36,369 nt of DNA, from positions 1 to 36,369 of the forward strand of contig MEDZ01000035.1 in NCBI GenBank assembly GCA_001724275.1. The letters run 5' to 3'. The stretch comes from Gemmatimonadetes bacterium SCN 70-22 (GTDB taxonomy: Bacteria > Gemmatimonadota > Gemmatimonadetes > Gemmatimonadales > Gemmatimonadaceae). Numbering within the stretch: the stretch's first letter is position 1; every line of letters starts with the position of its first letter. Below are positions 7,999-16,128 of this stretch, piece after piece. Both the position numbers and the translations under genes were made by a program. Under the pieces are notes generated by a model. The model saw only the letters and a list, made by a program, of their open reading frames with translations, did not search any database and was not told the DNA's origin.

Positions 7999-10910
7999 GC
8001 CGCCACCACCCCCGTCACCTCGTCAATTACCGTCTTCAGCGAGTCCCCAAACACCCGATGCGCCGCCCCCAGCCCGCCACGCTGCGCGAACGGCGCATAC
8101 TCGAAGTCATCCACGTCGATCTCCACGTTGGCCGCCAGGTGGTCGACGATCTCCGCCAACCACGTCTTCTGTTCATCGGTGAAGCGCCGCCCACCCGCCT
8201 CCATCTTCGACATCCACGCCGCGAACCGCGCGCGCGCCACCTCGGGGAACGGAGCCAGCGCGTCGTCGCGATGCAGGGCGAAGCGCACGAGCGAGACGAC
8301 GTCGGTGAGCACCCGCGCCGGACGCCCCCGCACGCGCGAGCGGTCGAGCAGCTCGTACGCCCGCCAGACCTCCTCCAGCGCCAGCGGCGGCTTCTGCCGA
8401 GCGAGCGTCTCGGTCAGCTCCTGCAGCGCGTCGCGCGTGAGGCGTCGCCCCTTGGCGCGTCCGTAGAGGAGCTGCAACGCCACGAACTCGTCGCGGTGCT
8501 TCGCGATGAACTGCTCGAAGCTCGTCGTCAGCGACGCCGCGCGCTGCCGCGCCTCGGGTGAGATCCCGGCATCGAGCAGCTCGTCCTGCGACGCGATGTC
8601 GATGACCTGCTCCTTGGATCGCTTGAGGTCGAGGATGCGCTGCCGCAGTTGCGGGTTGGTGGCGAGCGGCGCTACGGCGTCCTTGATGAGCTGCGCGCGT
8701 GCCTGCTCGACGCCCTGGATGCTCGGTTCGGCGCTCCCCTTGACTCCCTCGTGACGGCGCGCCTGCGCCTGCGCGTGGTCCGGGTCGAGCGCCAGGACGA
8801 TGGCGTGGGCCAGCTCGCCTAACGACCTCCCGCCGGCGGCATCCTTGATGCTCTCGTGCTCGGCCTTGCCGAGCTGCCGCTCCAGGCGCGCCAGCCGGCT
8901 CGCCACCGTGGAGGCGACGTCAGGGTCGGTGTTCCCCATCGCGACCGCCTGCAGGAGCTTCTCCAGCGAGACGGTCGGCTCGCGGTCGAGCGGGCGCGTG
9001 TCGGAGAGGTCCTCTTCGCTCACGCCCACGCAGTCGATGATCACGAAGCGCGTCTTGGCGTCGGCGTCCGGGGTCACCGCCTTGAGGTCGTCGGGCTTGA
9101 TGACTCGCACGCCGCGCCCCTTCATCTGCTCGAAGAGGGTGCGGCTCTTCACCGTGCGCATGAACCAGAGGACCTCGAGCGGCTTGACGTCGGTCCCGGT
9201 GGCGATCATGTCGACGGTGACGGCGATGCGCGGGTGGAACGAATTGCGAAAGCTCTGCAGGAGGTCCTCCGGCTTCACCCCGCTCGACTTCCAGGTCACC
9301 CGCTCGAACTCGGTGCCGTCGTCCTTGCGCACCTTCTCCACGAGGCGCACGGTCGACGTGCGATAGGTGATCTTCTGCACTGCGTCGTTCCCCAGCCCAA
9401 GCTCGTCGCGGATGATCTGCACCAGGTCGTCGGCGTGCGAGTCGTCCTTGGCGAAGACGAGCGTCTTGGGAACGTGCGTGCGCTCCGGAAAGACTTGCGG
9501 GAGGAAGTGGTCGCGGAAGGCGCGCACGACCGTGCGAATCTGGTCGGGGGCGACCACGTCGCGGTCAAGCGAGGCGCCGCCGTAGGCAAGCTCCTCGTCG
9601 AGCTTCTCCCACCGCTTGGCGCGCGTCTCGCGATCGCGCTTGTCGACCCACTGCCCCGCCTCCACCGTCGACCCCTGCTCGGTGATCTTCGTGCGGATGC
9701 GGTAGACGTCGAAGTCGACGTTGACCCCATCGGCCACCGCCTCCTCGTGCCCGTACTCGGCGACCACGTTCCCGTTGAAGAAGCCGTAAGTGAGCTTCGA
9801 CGGCGTCGCCGTGAGCCCGATGAGGAAGGCGTCCCAGTACTCCACCACCTGGCGCCAGAGCGTGTAGATGCTCCGGTGCGCCTCGTCGACGAAGACGATG
9901 TCGAAGGTCTCGATGGGGATCGTCGGGTTGTAGACCACCGGGAGCGGTTCCTTCCGGAGCGCGTCCAGCCCGCCTAACGCCACCGCCACTTCATCGGCGC
10001 CAGCCTCATCCCCCTCCTCCGGGAGATCCTCCTCTCCCTTGAGCATGGAGTACAGGCGCTGCACCGTCCCGATCACGACCTTGGCCACCGGGTCGATCTT
10101 GTTGTGCGTGAGGCGCTGGACGTTGTAGAGCTCCGTGAAGAGCCGCCCGTCGTCGGGCGTGCGGTAGCTCTGGAACTCCTTGAGCGCCTGCTTGGCCAGG
10201 TTGGCGCGATCGACCAGGAAGAGCACGCGCGTGGCACCGCCAAACTTGATGAGGCGGTAGATCGACGAGACCGCCGTGTACGTCTTCCCGCTCCCCGTCG
10301 CCATCTGCACCAGGGCGCGCGGGCGGTTCTTCGCCAGCGAGACCTCCAGGTTGCGCACCGCGTCCAGCTGCGCCGGCCACATCCCCCGCTCGGCGACCGG
10401 CGGCAACACCGTCAGCCGCCCGCGCAGCGACGACGGGTGCAACGAGAGCGGGTCCGGCTTCCCCTTGCGCTCGGGCATCCAGAGCGGCTCCGCCTCCAGC
10501 CACTCCGCTATCGTCTCCGGGCGGTGAAAGGTGAAGACCTCGCGGCTCTTGGGGACCGGGTCGAGCCGGCTGGTGAAGCGCGTCTCGACCCCGGTGCTCT
10601 GATAGAGGAAGGGGAGCGGGCGAGTCGGCGCCGGGACCCCAGCCGGGACGCCGTTGCCGTATTTCTCGCTTTGCAGCTCGAACTCCGTGAGCGGCGTCCC
10701 GGCCTTCTTCGCCTCCACCACCCCCACCGCCTGACCGTCGACGTAGAGGAGGTAGTCGGCGAAGCCGTGGCCGCTCTTGAGCGGGAACTCGCGGATCGCG
10801 ACCCCGCGGGCGGCGTGCACGTTGAGAGCGGACATGTCCTGTAGCACCCATCCGGCGGCGGCCAGCTGGGCGTCGATGTCGTGCCGTGCGCGGGCTTCGG
10901 GGGTGGTCAC
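7995..10910 (-). CDS. hsdR: Type I restriction endonuclease / translocase subunit
   Basis: About 971 residues from a GTG start at 10910. N-terminal PD-(D/E)XK nuclease: 'FADYLLYVD' (Asp52) and 'VVEAKK' (Glu66, Lys68). Superfamily 2 helicase core: Walker A ATGSGKT (204-210), DEAH box (342-345), and 'QMKGRGVRVI' near motif VI. The C-terminal ~300 residues match the helical region found in EcoEI-type HsdR. HsdR translocates DNA and cleaves unmethylated targets with the M2S complex. The open frame extends 57 codons further upstream, but that stretch is Pro/Arg-rich and unlike HsdR, so I chose the GTG just before 'TTPEARARHDID'. No strong Shine-Dalgarno is visible. First gene of the operon. Confidence 0.93.
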   Translation of the reverse strand: MTTPEARARHDIDAQLAAAGWVLQDMSALNVHAARGVAIREFPLKSGHGFADYLLYVDGQAVGVVEAKKAGTPLTEFELQSEKYGNGVPAGVPAPTRPLPFLYQSTGVETRFTSRLDPVPKSREVFTFHRPETIAEWLEAEPLWMPERKGKPDPLSLHPSSLRGRLTVLPPVAERGMWPAQLDAVRNLEVSLAKNRPRALVQMATGSGKTYTAVSSIYRLIKFGGATRVLFLVDRANLAKQALKEFQSYRTPDDGRLFTELYNVQRLTHNKIDPVAKVVIGTVQRLYSMLKGEEDLPEEGDEAGADEVAVALGGLDALRKEPLPVVYNPTIPIETFDIVFVDEAHRSIYTLWRQVVEYWDAFLIGLTATPSKLTYGFFNGNVVAEYGHEEAVADGVNVDFDVYRIRTKITEQGSTVEAGQWVDKRDRETRAKRWEKLDEELAYGGASLDRDVVAPDQIRTVVRAFRDHFLPQVFPERTHVPKTLVFAKDDSHADDLVQIIRDELGLGNDAVQKITYRTSTVRLVEKVRKDDGTEFERVTWKSSGVKPEDLLQSFRNSFHPRIAVTVDMIATGTDVKPLEVLWFMRTVKSRTLFEQMKGRGVRVIKPDDLKAVTPDADAKTRFVIIDCVGVSEEDLSDTRPLDREPTVSLEKLLQAVAMGNTDPDVASTVASRLARLERQLGKAEHESIKDAAGGRSLGELAHAIVLALDPDHAQAQARRHEGVKGSAEPSIQGVEQARAQLIKDAVAPLATNPQLRQRILDLKRSKEQVIDIASQDELLDAGISPEARQRAASLTTSFEQFIAKHRDEFVALQLLYGRAKGRRLTRDALQELTETLARQKPPLALEEVWRAYELLDRSRVRGRPARVLTDVVSLVRFALHRDDALAPFPEVARARFAAWMSKMEAGGRRFTDEQKTWLAEIVDHLAANVEIDVDDFEYAPFAQRGGLGAAHRVFGDSLKTVIDEVTGVVAA

Positions 10911-11710
10911 GCTGGGGGGGCGTGGGGCTCGGGTTCGCGGAGGTGGCCTGGGGGCGGGCGCTCGACAGGGAGGGTGGAGCGCGAATGCCCTAGCCCAGCC
11001 CGAGGAGCCCCGGGGGAATTTGGGGTGAGGGTGGGGGGTTGGGGAGGGTGCGGAGCAACCTGACGTTGCCACGCCACGCACGGCGTGGCACCGCGGCGAC
11101 GGCGGATCGAACTAATCCAGTGACTCGGTTATCACGTACCAGACGTTGAAACACTTGCGACTTAACAAATCGAACCTCCGGCAATCCCGGGGCGGTTCAT
11201 TTTGCTGCGTGACGCAACCAATGGGAACGACCCAGCCGGTGCGCTGAAGCTGGCGTTGTGTGCGGGTCACTGATGGTCCGACGGCCTGCGGAAACGTTGC
11301 ACTCGGCCGTGGCGCTGACAGACTTGCCCCCCTCTCACCTCCGCCGAGTCGTGCCCCAACCGCGACAGAACGTGGACTTCAAACTCGGTGCCGACCAGGT
11401 CGAATTCATCTTCAAACGGCCGGTGGCTGAGGGCCGCGCCGGCCAACGCGACGTTAACCCGGTGCTCGCGGACATGGGACGCGAAATCGGGGCGCTCGAG
11501 CGTGTCGAGCGCACTTGCGCGCACTGAAATCGATCGCGCCCTCGAGGGTGGCGCCACCTCTGTTCGCCATGTGATGGACGGGCGCCCACCTATTAACGAC
11601 GCGGTACACGACCATTCGCGGGGACAGGACTCTCCAGACCTGTACGACTCATCCTGACTCCCATCCTGGTGCCGGCCGCGAGCGCGTTGACCGATTCGCT
11701 ACGGATACCG
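10911..11710. other. 800-bp intergenic region between the two defence operons
   Basis: This presumably carries the hsdR promoter and the terminator of the Gabija-like operon. It contains a 9-bp inverted repeat (11067-11090). Open frames at 11258-11557 on both strands are short and mutually overlapping; the minus-strand one has a patch that looks protein-like (FEDEFDLVGTEFEVHVL) but matches nothing I know. No convincing gene. Confidence 0.5.
11067..11090. repeat. 9-bp perfect inverted repeat upstream of hsdR
   Basis: TGCCACGCC (11067-11075), six-base spacer, GGCGTGGCA (11082-11090). It lies about 160-180 bp upstream of the chosen hsdR GTG. It could be an operator or a stem-loop of the 5' leader; there is no following T-run, so a terminator is less likely. 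Confidence 0.6.
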
Positions 11711-13465
11711 CTACCGAACGAAGCCGAGCAGGGGAGAACCGCCGAGATCTGGGGCGATGATCGTCCAGAAGCGCGTCGCACGAGTAACCACGACATAGAA
11801 GAGTCGGCGCGACTCGTCGTCATCAGGCCAAAACCTTGCCGACGCGTCAGCGAGAACCACGGCATCGAACTCCTTTCCCTTGCTCTGGTGTGCCGTCATG
11901 ACAAAGAGTCCGTGGCCATGGCGCGGGGCTCCGTGCGTTAGCGTGAGAACAGCCGCCGAGTACTCGGCGAGTGCGCGGGCGAGGTCGGCGGGCGATCCGG
12001 CCAATCTATCGGCAGTGCGCTGAATAGCGCGCGCCGCTTCGACGCGAGGCAGGTGGTGACCCGACGCTCTGCACGCATCAAGTGCAGTCGCCACCGCATT
12101 GAAGAATCGCCCGGCCCCGTCGGCGAAAACGGAATCGAATGCGCCGAGGAGCCGAGCGGCCTCGGGACCAGCCCCTCGTGGGTTGGTGCCCGTGGCTGTG
12201 ATCCTCCTGCGCACTTGGTCAACAACGGCCGCCGAAAGCGTTGGCACGAGCGCCGACACTCGATCTAGCGCATGCTGAGCAAACGCCCGTCGATCCTGGA
12301 AGAGGGGCAACTGCTCAATGTCGTGTCGAGCTTCCTCGAAATCTTGGGTGCCAATCTGCCGCGGGTACTGCGACTCCCTGCACAGGTAGGCCTGAAACTC
12401 GGAGGCTCGATCGTTGTCTCGTACCAGAACGGCTACAGACGAAGCCCCATTCGTAAACGCGCGGGCTACGGCCGCCCTGATGAACGGCTTCGCACCGTTC
12501 AACCCGCGTTGAGCGGGAGTGATTCTCAAGTCGCACTCGGGTGGTTTGGGACAGGCGGCATCGCGGCCGGCTAGCCGTTCTCGAACGGCGAGCAACCATC
12601 TGGCTACGGGCTCGCGACCGTGCCACCGATGCGGTGTGCTGAGGCTGAGCTGTTGGCCGCAATCCGCGGCGTGCCGTTGGAGCCGGGTGCGGCTTGCCCC
12701 GCGGAACTCGTGGATTAGCTGCATGTCATCAGCGAATACGGTCAGTCGCCGATCACCGAGCCGCCGTGCGATCGCATCTTGGAGGGCAGACGCATCTTGG
12801 TGCTCGTCCGCGATAACGACCGGATACCGATCGCGGTATGCTCGGTCGACGACGGGATACCGTGTCAGCAGGGACCAGAACAGCGCTCCTAGATCATCGA
12901 AGACGAGTCGTCCGGCGATCTGCTCTCGATGGACGGCCAGGAGCAACCTCTCCAATAGATCTGGCGCAGGGGTGCGCGCGTCCTGGAATTCGGGGAAGCG
13001 ATGCTCGGCGATGGACTCAACGACTCCATTTGTCCCTCCGAGCCTGGCACGATCGGGGCCGAGGTTGAGGGCCACCTCGCGTCGCGCGCGACTGCCGATG
13101 TCGATTTCCATCGGCAACCCAAGCGCGCGGCGGTATGCGGAGACGCCCTGCCAGAAAAAACGGTGGTAGTTGGTGATCTCGACTCGGTTCCGCAGGCTTC
13201 CCGGAAGCCTTAGGGCGGCTTCGCGTTCGAGCTGAGACCGAGCTTGGTTGGAGAACGTCAGCAGTAAGACCCGCTCTCCGTGCGAGAGCTGCGCCGCCCA
13301 TTTTGCTGCCACTCGGACCGAGAGGCAGGTCTTGCCGGTTCCTGGAGGCGCCGACACCAACACATGGCGGGCATCACTCACCAAGACGGCGTCGTGATCA
13401 GAATCGGTCCGAAGCTCAGGCACCCGGCCCCATCGCGATTTCTCCGCCTGACCGGCAACCATCAA
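11711..13465 (-). CDS. UvrD/Rep-like superfamily 1 helicase, GajB-like
   Basis: A 584-residue SF1 helicase-like protein. Seen: Walker A APPGTGKT (39-46), motif Ia-like 'LLLTFSNQA' (68-76), a Walker B/motif II 'VVIADEHQDAS' (Asp220-Glu221), motif III-like 'LTVFADDMQLI', motif V-like 'TAHQSKGKEFDAVVL' and motif VI-like 'RRLFYVVVTRA'. All core motifs are present, so it is likely an active ATPase. Paired with the preceding OLD-type gene it has the layout of Gabija (GajA nuclease plus GajB helicase), an anti-phage system. The first possible start overlaps the upstream gene by 50 bases; a GTG at 13423 would give an 8-base overlap and is equally plausible. Last gene of a four-gene operon. Confidence 0.85.
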   Translation of the reverse strand: MMVAGQAEKSRWGRVPELRTDSDHDAVLVSDARHVLVSAPPGTGKTCLSVRVAAKWAAQLSHGERVLLLTFSNQARSQLEREAALRLPGSLRNRVEITNYHRFFWQGVSAYRRALGLPMEIDIGSRARREVALNLGPDRARLGGTNGVVESIAEHRFPEFQDARTPAPDLLERLLLAVHREQIAGRLVFDDLGALFWSLLTRYPVVDRAYRDRYPVVIADEHQDASALQDAIARRLGDRRLTVFADDMQLIHEFRGASRTRLQRHAADCGQQLSLSTPHRWHGREPVARWLLAVRERLAGRDAACPKPPECDLRITPAQRGLNGAKPFIRAAVARAFTNGASSVAVLVRDNDRASEFQAYLCRESQYPRQIGTQDFEEARHDIEQLPLFQDRRAFAQHALDRVSALVPTLSAAVVDQVRRRITATGTNPRGAGPEAARLLGAFDSVFADGAGRFFNAVATALDACRASGHHLPRVEAARAIQRTADRLAGSPADLARALAEYSAAVLTLTHGAPRHGHGLFVMTAHQSKGKEFDAVVLADASARFWPDDDESRRLFYVVVTRATRFWTIIAPDLGGSPLLGFVR

Positions 13466-15257
13466 CGACCCACCGGTTTAAGTGAACGAACGCATTTCGA
13501 AACGTGGCGGGTACTCCCTGATGAGCGATGATCGTCTCGGCCAGGATGCGGGCCTGACGAGCGCCCTTCTGTTCGAACGGCGATGCCGTCTTAGATCCGA
13601 GCGCACGAGCAAAGACCTTTCGGCACTCATCGGGGTCGAGGCATGCCACGAAATCGTCGAGCGAGGTGGTAGTCCCAGCGGCGCTCCGACGTGCCGGATC
13701 CACGCCATCGCACCGGCTGATCAGATCCGTGCGCTGCTCTTCCCACGCGTAGCCACGATCGTTGGCAACCGCGCCCATGCCTGCGGACAGAGCGCTTAAG
13801 TCGCATCCCCACGCCAGTGCTCCCTCAAGGTTCTGTCGATCGGGAGCGAGGTCGTGCAGCACCAAGGCGCCACAGTGTCCTTCGCGCTTCAACCGATCAA
13901 CCTCACGACGGGCAGCATCTGTATCCTGATCCACCCAAGCGACGACCGTTCTGCCCGCCGCACGTAGGACAGCGGCCAGCATCGGCATGTTTGAAACGCC
14001 CTCAGCATTCACGATGTCGAGCCCGATGCGGAAGGAGTGAGCCACTTGCTCAGTCCGAGCGAGTTCACGCCAAAACACTTCAAAGACAGCGCGATCGCTT
14101 GGACCCTCCACCAGCACCGGAATGCGACAGAAAAGCCCACGGACGACCGGCCCGTCCAACCGCCTCTCGTAGGCCTGTCGGACTGCAGGTGGAATTTGAC
14201 CAGCAAGGTGCACGGCGTTCGCCCCGTTGGTTCTCTCATGGAGTAGTAGGAAACTGTCGATACCAAACGCCCGAACGATATCAGGGGAATGGGTGACGAG
14301 GAATACCTGACCATTCGCCTCCGTAATTTCCTGGATCATCGATGCAACTTGGACCTGCCTGAGTGGCTCGAGCGCTTCCTCGGGCTCCTCGAAGGCGGCA
14401 AGAGGTGCCGCTGCGGCGTCGGACGAAAGACGTAGAAGTAGCGAGACCAGCGCCAAACGCTGCGTGCCACGACCTTGTCGCGAGAGGGGGATGTTGGTGT
14501 TGCCAACGGCTGGCAGGGTCAGGCGCAGGGTTTGTAGCAGCGCGCGCTGGGAGACGGAGCCGAGCTCGAATGCGGCCGCTTCCTCATTCCTGATTAGTCC
14601 GACGCGCTCCAGTTCCTTGGACACCTTTTGCAGGACGCCATCGATGGCGGCATCCGAGTTGAGCGCCGCCGTACCGGTGCGAATGACCTCCCGAAAGGTC
14701 CCGAGTGCTTCGCCGAGATCTACTTCAGCGAAGTACCGATCGAGCACGCCACCTTGATAGAAGAAGAGTTGACGGGACGGATCACGGCTCCGACCGTCGA
14801 ACACCCATCGAACCTGTGCGCGCAGCCGTGGATGAAACCGCGCTGCGTTCGATTCCGGCTTCGCGAACTCATGAATGGCCTCGAACTCGTCTGTGCCGCG
14901 GACCCTCACACGCACGACAGCCTCCACGCCATCCCCATCCGGTTCGGCTACCAACTCGCTCGAGGCAGCCCGCCAACCCTCCAGGTGATGATGCACCTCC
15001 GCGCTGAATGCGCGCGACAGGTCCCCTAACACCGCCTCGATCTCGAAGCCGCTGTCCGGATCGCGCATATGGTAGTCGATCTCCTCAAGCGCGGGGCGCT
15101 GGCGACCGAGTCCGCTGTGGAGCAGAAGGTCGAGTGCCTCGAGCACGGTGCTCTTCCCGGCGTTGTTCGGACCGAGGATGACGGTGCAGGGACCGGGGCA
15201 GAACGTGAGATGCTTTAGAGCGCGGAACCGCTGAATGGTTAGGCGGCGGACTCGCAT
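13416..15257 (-). CDS. OLD-family ATPase-TOPRIM endonuclease, GajA-like
   Basis: 613 residues from the ATG at 15257 (MRVRRLTIQRFRALKHL, the typical beginning of this family). ABC-type ATPase domain: Walker A GPNNAGKS (29-36), a signature-like 'SRQGRGTQRLAL', Walker B 'LAAFEEPEEAL' (286-296) and switch 'FLVTHSPDIV'. C-terminal TOPRIM nuclease domain: 'VLVEGPSDRAVF' (Glu384) and 'VAWVDQDTD' (Asp443, Asp445). OLD proteins are DNA nucleases; with a UvrD-like partner they constitute Gabija. An in-frame start at 15368 would overlap the upstream gene by 38 bases and adds 37 residues without family character, so I prefer 15257. Tightly linked to the helicase gene downstream. Confidence 0.85.
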   Translation of the reverse strand: MRVRRLTIQRFRALKHLTFCPGPCTVILGPNNAGKSTVLEALDLLLHSGLGRQRPALEEIDYHMRDPDSGFEIEAVLGDLSRAFSAEVHHHLEGWRAASSELVAEPDGDGVEAVVRVRVRGTDEFEAIHEFAKPESNAARFHPRLRAQVRWVFDGRSRDPSRQLFFYQGGVLDRYFAEVDLGEALGTFREVIRTGTAALNSDAAIDGVLQKVSKELERVGLIRNEEAAAFELGSVSQRALLQTLRLTLPAVGNTNIPLSRQGRGTQRLALVSLLLRLSSDAAAAPLAAFEEPEEALEPLRQVQVASMIQEITEANGQVFLVTHSPDIVRAFGIDSFLLLHERTNGANAVHLAGQIPPAVRQAYERRLDGPVVRGLFCRIPVLVEGPSDRAVFEVFWRELARTEQVAHSFRIGLDIVNAEGVSNMPMLAAVLRAAGRTVVAWVDQDTDAARREVDRLKREGHCGALVLHDLAPDRQNLEGALAWGCDLSALSAGMGAVANDRGYAWEEQRTDLISRCDGVDPARRSAAGTTTSLDDFVACLDPDECRKVFARALGSKTASPFEQKGARQARILAETIIAHQGVPATFRNAFVHLNRWVVDGCRSGGEIAMGPGA

Positions 15258-15330
15258 GGACGGGCGGACAGGGCGTGGGCTCGCATTGTGTGGCGCAGTT
15301 CGCGATGTGACGGTGATGGATGGCACATGA

Positions 15331-16119
15331 TCAGGCTCCCCCCTCCTGAGTGCCGCCACTGCGGACATCGATGGCCGGAAAGCCGAGTGCTGCGCGCACT
15401 CGTGATATCAGGAGCACTAGCTCGCCGAAATCGCGGATTCCCGAGTGCGTGCAGATGTACCTTCGGAGCGCGGCCTTCGACGGATGCTCCCATCTGATAC
15501 GCCTAAGCTGGCCGTCGCGATACTCCTTGCTGCAGTTGGCCCCGCCGAGGGCAAAGAACGCCTCCTGTGCCGGCAAGGGGATCAGATCCTCGATGAGGAC
15601 GTCGGGCCGCCCAACCAGTGTCGGATGGGCGGATGGGTCGAGTGTGAGCGAGTGCCGGTCAGGGCGGAACCCGTACTTCTTGATCTGATCTCGCGCTTCG
15701 CGGCCGGCCCAGTCGTGGTCAAACACGAACACGATGCCCAAGAGAACTTCGGCCCGAAAAAAGTCACCAAACAGAGCTGCGGCCATGTCGACCATGCGCT
15801 TGACACCACCGCTGGCTGGGCGGCCGTTCTCACCCGGAACGACAACCGCTATTCGGCGCTCTGATCCGCGGCGCAGGGTGGGCGGTACGTCAAGCGGGCT
15901 CACGCCGTGGGCTGCCTCGAAGAGTTCTGCGGCGCGCTGAATGTAGCCACGGTCAGTGGCACCCTCTACCACCACCATAAAGTCAGGTAGGCCAGAAAGG
16001 TTGGGTACCGCGAACTCGTCGCGGAGTGTCGCGAGGACCCGTGCTTCAATACTAGGCTGCTGAGGTCGGGCCCCAGGTTCCGGCGCTGCACGGGAGATGC
16101 GACTCCGATTGATCTCCAT
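15331..16119 (-). CDS. Stand-alone TOPRIM-like protein in the Gabija-like operon
   Basis: A 262-residue protein with the hallmarks of a TOPRIM fold: strand plus 'VVVEGATDRGYI' (Glu52) and, after 80 residues, 'GIVFVFDHDWAGRE' with the DxD pair Asp134/Asp136. TOPRIM domains chelate Mg2+ and occur in primases, topoisomerases, RNase M5 and OLD nucleases. No ATPase or DNA-binding domain is visible, so it is a free-standing domain with a ~110-residue unassigned C-terminus. It starts nine bases after the stop of the 1065-aa gene and ends 73 bases before the OLD-type gene, so it is co-transcribed with both. Such a gene is not a component of described Gabija systems to my knowledge. Function: possible second nuclease or regulator (inference). 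Confidence 0.7.
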   Translation of the reverse strand: MEINRSRISRAAPEPGARPQQPSIEARVLATLRDEFAVPNLSGLPDFMVVVEGATDRGYIQRAAELFEAAHGVSPLDVPPTLRRGSERRIAVVVPGENGRPASGGVKRMVDMAAALFGDFFRAEVLLGIVFVFDHDWAGREARDQIKKYGFRPDRHSLTLDPSAHPTLVGRPDVLIEDLIPLPAQEAFFALGGANCSKEYRDGQLRRIRWEHPSKAALRRYICTHSGIRDFGELVLLISRVRAALGFPAIDVRSGGTQEGGA

Positions 16120-16128
16120 TCAGAGCCG

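Noticed and set aside
8856-9977. 373-codon plus-strand open frame opposite hsdR
   Set aside because: Same reason: shadow of the helicase region of hsdR, with no recognisable domain.
10911-11081. 57-codon upstream extension of hsdR
   Set aside because: Pro/Arg-rich and unlike HsdR N-termini; it also passes through the inverted repeat, which is more likely regulatory.
11258-11557. Overlapping ~90-codon frames on both strands
   Set aside because: No motif or family resemblance and no ribosome binding site; cannot choose a strand.
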